Shown here: piece after piece, positions 12,254 through 16,215 of the stretch
How the letters are laid out: each line of letters begins with the position of its first letter
Position numbering within the stretch: position 1 is the first letter of the stretch
DNA from: a bacterium BMS3Bbin02
GTDB lineage: Bacteria > Actinomycetota > Acidimicrobiia > Spongiisociales > UBA5794
Assembly (NCBI GenBank): GCA_002898115.1
Contig: BDTL01000158.1
Coordinates: 1 to 16,215 of the forward strand
DNA length: 16,215 nucleotides
Reading direction: 5' to 3'
Program-made: the position numbers and the translations under genes
The notes under the pieces: generated by a model
Told to the model about the DNA's origin: nothing
Seen by the model: the letters and a program-made list of their open reading frames with translations, nothing else
The model's database searches: none

Positions 12254-14179
12254 GTGAGTAAGAAGAATAGCGTCGCAAACGCGTCCTATGACGCCAAGGC
12301 CATCGAGGTCTTGGAGGGGATGGAACACGTTCGAAAACGACCATCGATGTATATCGGTTCGACTGGTCCGAAGGGGCTCCATCACCTCATCTGGGAGGTT
12401 CTCGACAACTCGGTTGACGAAGCCATGGCAGGTTTCTGCACCCGGATCGAAGTCACGATTCTTCGCGATGGCGGCGTCAAAGTGAAAGACAATGGCCGTG
12501 GTATCCCCATCGATAAACATGCGAAGACCAAGTTGCCTGCTGTGACGACCGTGCTTACGACGTTGGGTGCAGGCGGTAAGTTCGAGTCCGACGCGTATGC
12601 GGTGTCGGGTGGTCTTCACGGTGTCGGCGTTTCTGTCGTCAATGCCCTCTCTAGGCGCCTCGAGGTTGAGGTGGTTCGAGAGGGTTCCAAATGGCATCAG
12701 GCCTTCGAGTACGGCGTCGCAAAGGGTCCGCTCAAGAAGGGCAAACCGGCCAAACGCACCGGGACGACGATCGTGTTTTGGGCCGACCCGGAGATCTTCC
12801 CCGATACGACGACTTACGAGTACGAGATCGTGAATAGTCGGCTGCGAGAAATGGCGTTTCTTAACAAGGGGCTTGAGATCGTTTTGGTCGATGAACGTGG
12901 TGAGAAGCCCGTCGGCGAGACGTTCCGGTACAAGGGAGGACTCGTCGATTTCGTGAAGCATCTCAACGCGTCTCGTGAACCGATCCACAAACAGATCGCC
13001 CACTTTGACGCGGCAGGCGAAGACGCAGAGATCGAGGTCGCCCTCCAGTGGACCAACAGCTACAACGAAACTGTTTTGTCCTTCGCCAACAACATCAACA
13101 CCCACGAGGGTGGAACTCACGAGGAGGGGTTCCGCAAGGCGCTGACCCGTGCCATTAACGAATTCGCGCGCAATCGAAATATCCTCAAAGACAAGGACGG
13201 CAACCTCGGTGGTGATGATGTCCGCGAGGGTATTACCGCTGTGGTGTCGGTGAAGGTGAGGCACCCGCAATTCGAGGGCCAGACGAAGACCAAGCTCGGC
13301 AACACGGAACTACGCTCGTTTGTCGAGAGGGCTCTCAATCAAGTGTTCCCCGAATGGCTAGAGCGCAATCCCGGCGAGGCGCGCAAGATTTGCGAGAAAT
13401 CGGTTAATGCTGCAAAAGCGCGGCTCGCCGCCCGTCAAGCGCGCGACCTGACGCGACGCAAGAGCCTTCTTGAGTCGGCAGGTCTACCGGGCAAACTCTC
13501 AGACTGTTCATCGAAGGACCCGGAGCTTTCGGAGATCTTCATCGTTGAGGGCGATTCGGCCGGGGGTTCAGCGAAACAAGCTCGCAACTCGAAGTACCAG
13601 GCGATCTTGCCGATAAGGGGGAAGATCATCAACGTCGAGAAGAATCGTCTCTCGCGCGTACTTCAGAACAATGAGATTCAGTCGCTTATCACCGCAATCG
13701 GTACCGGAATTGGCGAGGAGTTTGATATTAAGAAGGCCCGGTATCACAAGATCATCATCATGACGGATGCCGACGTTGACGGTGCCCATATCCGTACATT
13801 GTTGTTGACGTTCTTGTTCCGTCACATGCCAACACTCATCGACGCCGGCTACGTCTACATCGCTCAGTCCCCGTTGTACTCGGTGAAAGTGGGAACCAAG
13901 ACCACATGGGCATACAACGACCAACATCTCGAAGAACTCAAGGCAACCTTAGAGGGGCGCAAGCTCAACATTCAGCGCTTCAAGGGTCTTGGTGAGATGA
14001 ACGCCGACCAGTTGTGGGACACAACGATGAACCCGGGTGATCGAACCATGTTGCAGGTGGAGATGATCGATCGGTTTTCCGCTGAGGAGACATTCATGAC
14101 GTTGATGGGGTCCGACGTCTCTGCCCGACGTACGTTCATTCAGCAGAACGCTGCCGACGTTCGTTTCCTCGATATCTAG
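12254..14179 (+). CDS. gyrB: DNA gyrase subunit B
   Basis: GyrB supplies ATP hydrolysis and the TOPRIM metal site for gyrase, which adds negative supercoils ahead of forks. The 641-aa protein has the GHKL ATPase (E48..N52 in EVLDNSVDEAM, then GGLHGVGVSVVNALS from G119). The transducer domain follows. The TOPRIM residues are EGDSAGG (E432-D434) and DADVDG (D505, D507), and the C-terminus ends FLDI. PIRGKIINVEK is intact, so the GyrB side of the drug pocket looks ordinary. I chose GTG 12254 because GAGGAG ends 4 bases upstream; GTG 12230 in frame has no ribosome binding site. Its length matches the short Gram-positive type without the E. coli insert. gyrA follows after 16 bases. Confidence 0.97.
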   Translation: MSKKNSVANASYDAKAIEVLEGMEHVRKRPSMYIGSTGPKGLHHLIWEVLDNSVDEAMAGFCTRIEVTILRDGGVKVKDNGRGIPIDKHAKTKLPAVTTVLTTLGAGGKFESDAYAVSGGLHGVGVSVVNALSRRLEVEVVREGSKWHQAFEYGVAKGPLKKGKPAKRTGTTIVFWADPEIFPDTTTYEYEIVNSRLREMAFLNKGLEIVLVDERGEKPVGETFRYKGGLVDFVKHLNASREPIHKQIAHFDAAGEDAEIEVALQWTNSYNETVLSFANNINTHEGGTHEEGFRKALTRAINEFARNRNILKDKDGNLGGDDVREGITAVVSVKVRHPQFEGQTKTKLGNTELRSFVERALNQVFPEWLERNPGEARKICEKSVNAAKARLAARQARDLTRRKSLLESAGLPGKLSDCSSKDPELSEIFIVEGDSAGGSAKQARNSKYQAILPIRGKIINVEKNRLSRVLQNNEIQSLITAIGTGIGEEFDIKKARYHKIIIMTDADVDGAHIRTLLLTFLFRHMPTLIDAGYVYIAQSPLYSVKVGTKTTWAYNDQHLEELKATLEGRKLNIQRFKGLGEMNADQLWDTTMNPGDRTMLQVEMIDRFSAEETFMTLMGSDVSARRTFIQQNAADVRFLDI

Positions 14180-14195
14180 TCGGAGGCCAGACACC

Positions 14196-16215
14196 ATGCC
14201 TGAAGAAACCACTTCTGAACAGATTGTTCCCATCGATATCCGCACGGAGATGCGCGATTCGTTTCTGGAATACGCCATGTCAGTCATCGTCTCGCGCGCA
14301 CTCCCGGATGTCCGCGATGGGTTGAAGCCGGTGCACCGCCGGATCCTGTTCTCCATGTACGACTCGGGCATCCGGCCGGGGACACCGTTTCGTAAGTGTG
14401 CTCGCGTTATCGGGGATGTGATGGGTTGGTTCCATCCGCACTCGAACGATGCCATCTATGACGCCCTGGTTCGTCTCGGTCAGGACTTCGCCTCTCGGTA
14501 CCCGCTCGTTCAGCCGCAGGGGAACTTTGGAACGGTTGACGATCCGCCCGCTGCCATGCGGTACACCGAGACACGGATGACGCCTCTCGCCATGCACCTG
14601 CTGGACGGCATCAACGAAGACACCGTCGACTTCGTCGACAACTACTCCGGGGAGCGGCAGGAGCCGACGGTGCTGCCGTCGCGATATCCGAACCTTCTGG
14701 TCAACGGATCGACCGGCATTGCCGTCGGCATGGCGACCAACATTCCCCCTCACAACCTTGGTGAGATTTGTGATGCGACGCTGCTTGCGATCGACAATCC
14801 GAACGCCACCAGCGAAGACATGCTGGAGTTCGTCAAAGGACCGGACTTCCCGACGGGCGCGTACATTCTCGGGAACCGGGGTGTTCGCGAGGCTTTGTTA
14901 ACCGGTCGTGGGTCCGTACGGATGCGTGCCGTCACCGACATCGTGGAGATTCGCAAAGGACGGACCGCGATTGTTGTAACCGAGATCCCGTACCAGGTCT
15001 CTCGCGACCGGATTATGGCGAAGATTGCTGATCTCGTTCGCAGCAAAGTCGTAACCGGGGTCGCCGACCTGCGTGACGAGTCGGGGAAAGAGACCCGTCT
15101 TGTCATCGAACTGAAACGCGACGCACGGCCCCAGGTCGAGCTCAACATGTTGTTTAGGCACACCCAGCTTGAGGACACGTTTGCGGTGAACAGCATTGCA
15201 CTGGTCGACGGTGTTCCTCGAACAATGGGTATCGGACCGATGATTCACCACTACGTGAATCACCAGCTCGAGGTCGTGGAACGTCGGGCTGCCTTCCGTC
15301 TCCGGAAAGCCGAGGAACGGGCACACATCGTCGAGGGTTTGCTGATCGCGCTGGACAACATCGACGAGGTCGTCAAGATCATCCGACAGTCCGCGGACGT
15401 CGAGGTTGCCCGTGGGGGGCTGATGAGCCGGTTCGATCTCTCTCTTATCCAGGCCAATCACATTCTCGACATGCCGCTTCGCCGGCTTACGGCGCTCGAA
15501 ACCGACAAGCTCCGTGAGGAATGGGACGATCTCCAAGTCCTCATCGCTGACCTGAAAGCGGTCCTGGACTCGGACGGCCGTCGTCGCGAGATCGTCGCCG
15601 ACGAGCTGCGAACTATCCGCGAGAAGTTCGGCGATGCCCGTCGGAGTCGAATCATCCCGGATACGGGAGACATGTCATTGGAGGACCTCATCGCCGACGA
15701 GGAGATCGTCGTATCCCTCACGGCGAACGGCTACGTGAAGTCGGTGCTTGCACGTACCTACAAGACGCAGGGGCGGGGTGGTCGCGGCGTTAAGGGCGCC
15801 AATATCCGAGAAGATGACATCATCTCGACTCTGCTGCACACGTCGGCACACGCCTATCTGCTGTTCTTCACAAATCGTGGCAAGGTGTACCGCATTCGGG
15901 CTCACGAGATTCCGCGAAAGGAACGCACGGCGAGGGGCGTTCTCGTTCAGTCCGTGCTTCCCATGGAGCCCGACGAAGTCGTTGAAGCAATCATCGACAC
16001 CCGCGACTATGAAACGTTCAAGCACCTCGTTGCGTTCACCAAGCTGGGTCAGGTAAAAAAGACTGCGTTCAAGGAGTACGACTCGCGTAACTCAGTGCTT
16101 AACGCCATCCGTCTTCAAGAGGGTGACGAGGTTGTTGCGGTCCGAGCGACAGCCGGCGACAACGACCTCATCATGCTCACGAAGAAAGGTCAGGGCATTC
16201 GATTCGCAGAATCGG
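14196..16215 (+). CDS. gyrA: DNA gyrase subunit A (3' end outside window)
   Basis: GyrA cuts and rejoins the gate DNA segment. The window holds 673 codons. The N-terminus EYAMSVIVSRALPDVRDGLKPVHRRIL is classic, the catalytic tyrosine is Y123 (AAMRYTET), and the tower and coiled-coil follow. The C-terminal pinwheel opens with a GyrA box QGRGGRG at 525-531, marking it as gyrase rather than topoisomerase IV. The ATG at 14196 has CGGAGG upstream. Odd points lie in the quinolone-binding helix: where most gyrases read GKYHPHGDS/A this one reads GWFHPHSND, so the equivalents of E. coli G81, D82 and S83 are S83, N84 and D85, while the D87 equivalent (D89) is kept. One residue is missing before the catalytic Tyr. 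The frame is intact throughout. Confidence 0.97.
   Translation, partial: MPEETTSEQIVPIDIRTEMRDSFLEYAMSVIVSRALPDVRDGLKPVHRRILFSMYDSGIRPGTPFRKCARVIGDVMGWFHPHSNDAIYDALVRLGQDFASRYPLVQPQGNFGTVDDPPAAMRYTETRMTPLAMHLLDGINEDTVDFVDNYSGERQEPTVLPSRYPNLLVNGSTGIAVGMATNIPPHNLGEICDATLLAIDNPNATSEDMLEFVKGPDFPTGAYILGNRGVREALLTGRGSVRMRAVTDIVEIRKGRTAIVVTEIPYQVSRDRIMAKIADLVRSKVVTGVADLRDESGKETRLVIELKRDARPQVELNMLFRHTQLEDTFAVNSIALVDGVPRTMGIGPMIHHYVNHQLEVVERRAAFRLRKAEERAHIVEGLLIALDNIDEVVKIIRQSADVEVARGGLMSRFDLSLIQANHILDMPLRRLTALETDKLREEWDDLQVLIADLKAVLDSDGRRREIVADELRTIREKFGDARRSRIIPDTGDMSLEDLIADEEIVVSLTANGYVKSVLARTYKTQGRGGRGVKGANIREDDIISTLLHTSAHAYLLFFTNRGKVYRIRAHEIPRKERTARGVLVQSVLPMEPDEVVEAIIDTRDYETFKHLVAFTKLGQVKKTAFKEYDSRNSVLNAIRLQEGDEVVAVRATAGDNDLIMLTKKGQGIRFAES

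Noticed and set aside
12212..13270. A 352-aa minus-strand open frame opposite gyrB
   Set aside because: Antisense frames of this length are common opposite GC-rich genes such as gyrB; nothing in it resembles a protein family.
1..16215. tRNA genes, CRISPR arrays, insertion sequences or phage genes
   Set aside because: I found no repeat-spacer pattern, transposase, integrase or cloverleaf; the window is continuous conserved core genome.

Overview
This window is a bacterial chromosomal replication-origin region. The gene order trxB-trxA-cwlM-like > < parB-parA-rsmG-jag-yidC-yidD-rnpA-rpmH < > dnaA-dnaN-recF-dciA-gyrB-gyrA is the classic arrangement of Actinomycetota. The moderately GC-rich sequence, many GTG starts, the cytoplasmic CwlM-type protein beside thioredoxin, and DciA (DUF721) between recF and gyrB all fit. 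There is no gnd gene between dnaN and recF. Together with the divergent protein sequences this suggests a lineage away from Mycobacterium and Streptomyces, possibly Acidimicrobiia; that placement is inference.

Layout. Positions 2-2439 (+): the tail of an unidentified membrane protein, thioredoxin reductase, thioredoxin, and a cytoplasmic peptidoglycan-binding protein with a wrecked amidase domain. Positions 2482-4779 (-): rsmG-parA-parB, an overlapping operon ending convergently against the cwlM-like gene. Positions 4780-4936: an intergenic control region with two perfect parS sites and a 17-bp perfect inverted repeat. Positions 4937-7506 (-): jag-yidC-yidD-rnpA-rpmH (44-aa L34, overlapping rnpA), driven by a TTGACA-type promoter. 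Positions 7507-8015: a 509-bp divergent control region with the dnaA promoter and an inverted pair of DnaA boxes. Positions 8016-9419: dnaA. Positions 9420-9608: the probable unwinding part of oriC, with several DnaA boxes, a GC block, a run of DnaA-trio triplets and an AT-rich stretch. Positions 9609-16215 (+): dnaN, recF, dciA, then a separately promoted gyrB-gyrA; gyrA runs off the end.

The genes serve linked tasks. DnaA, DnaN and DciA start and sustain replication, gyrase removes the resulting supercoils, RecF handles damaged forks, and ParA/ParB/parS segregate the new origins. RnpA, L34, YidD, YidC and Jag supply RNA processing, ribosomes and membrane insertion. The Trx pair and the CwlM-like protein connect redox state and cell-wall precursor control to this locus. 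Genes on both sides of the 9.4-9.6 kb origin mostly point away from it, on the leading strands; the trxB-trxA-cwlM block is the exception.

Most of the window is ordinary core chromosome and I see no mobile element, CRISPR array or tRNA. The points most worth a second look are: an unusual quinolone-pocket sequence in GyrA; twin parS sites sitting on the apparent leaderless promoter of the rsmG-parA-parB operon; a textbook DnaA-trio unwinding element; a start codon held in a GNRA tetraloop in front of the CwlM-like gene; and key-residue losses in the CwlM-like protein, RsmG and YidC.
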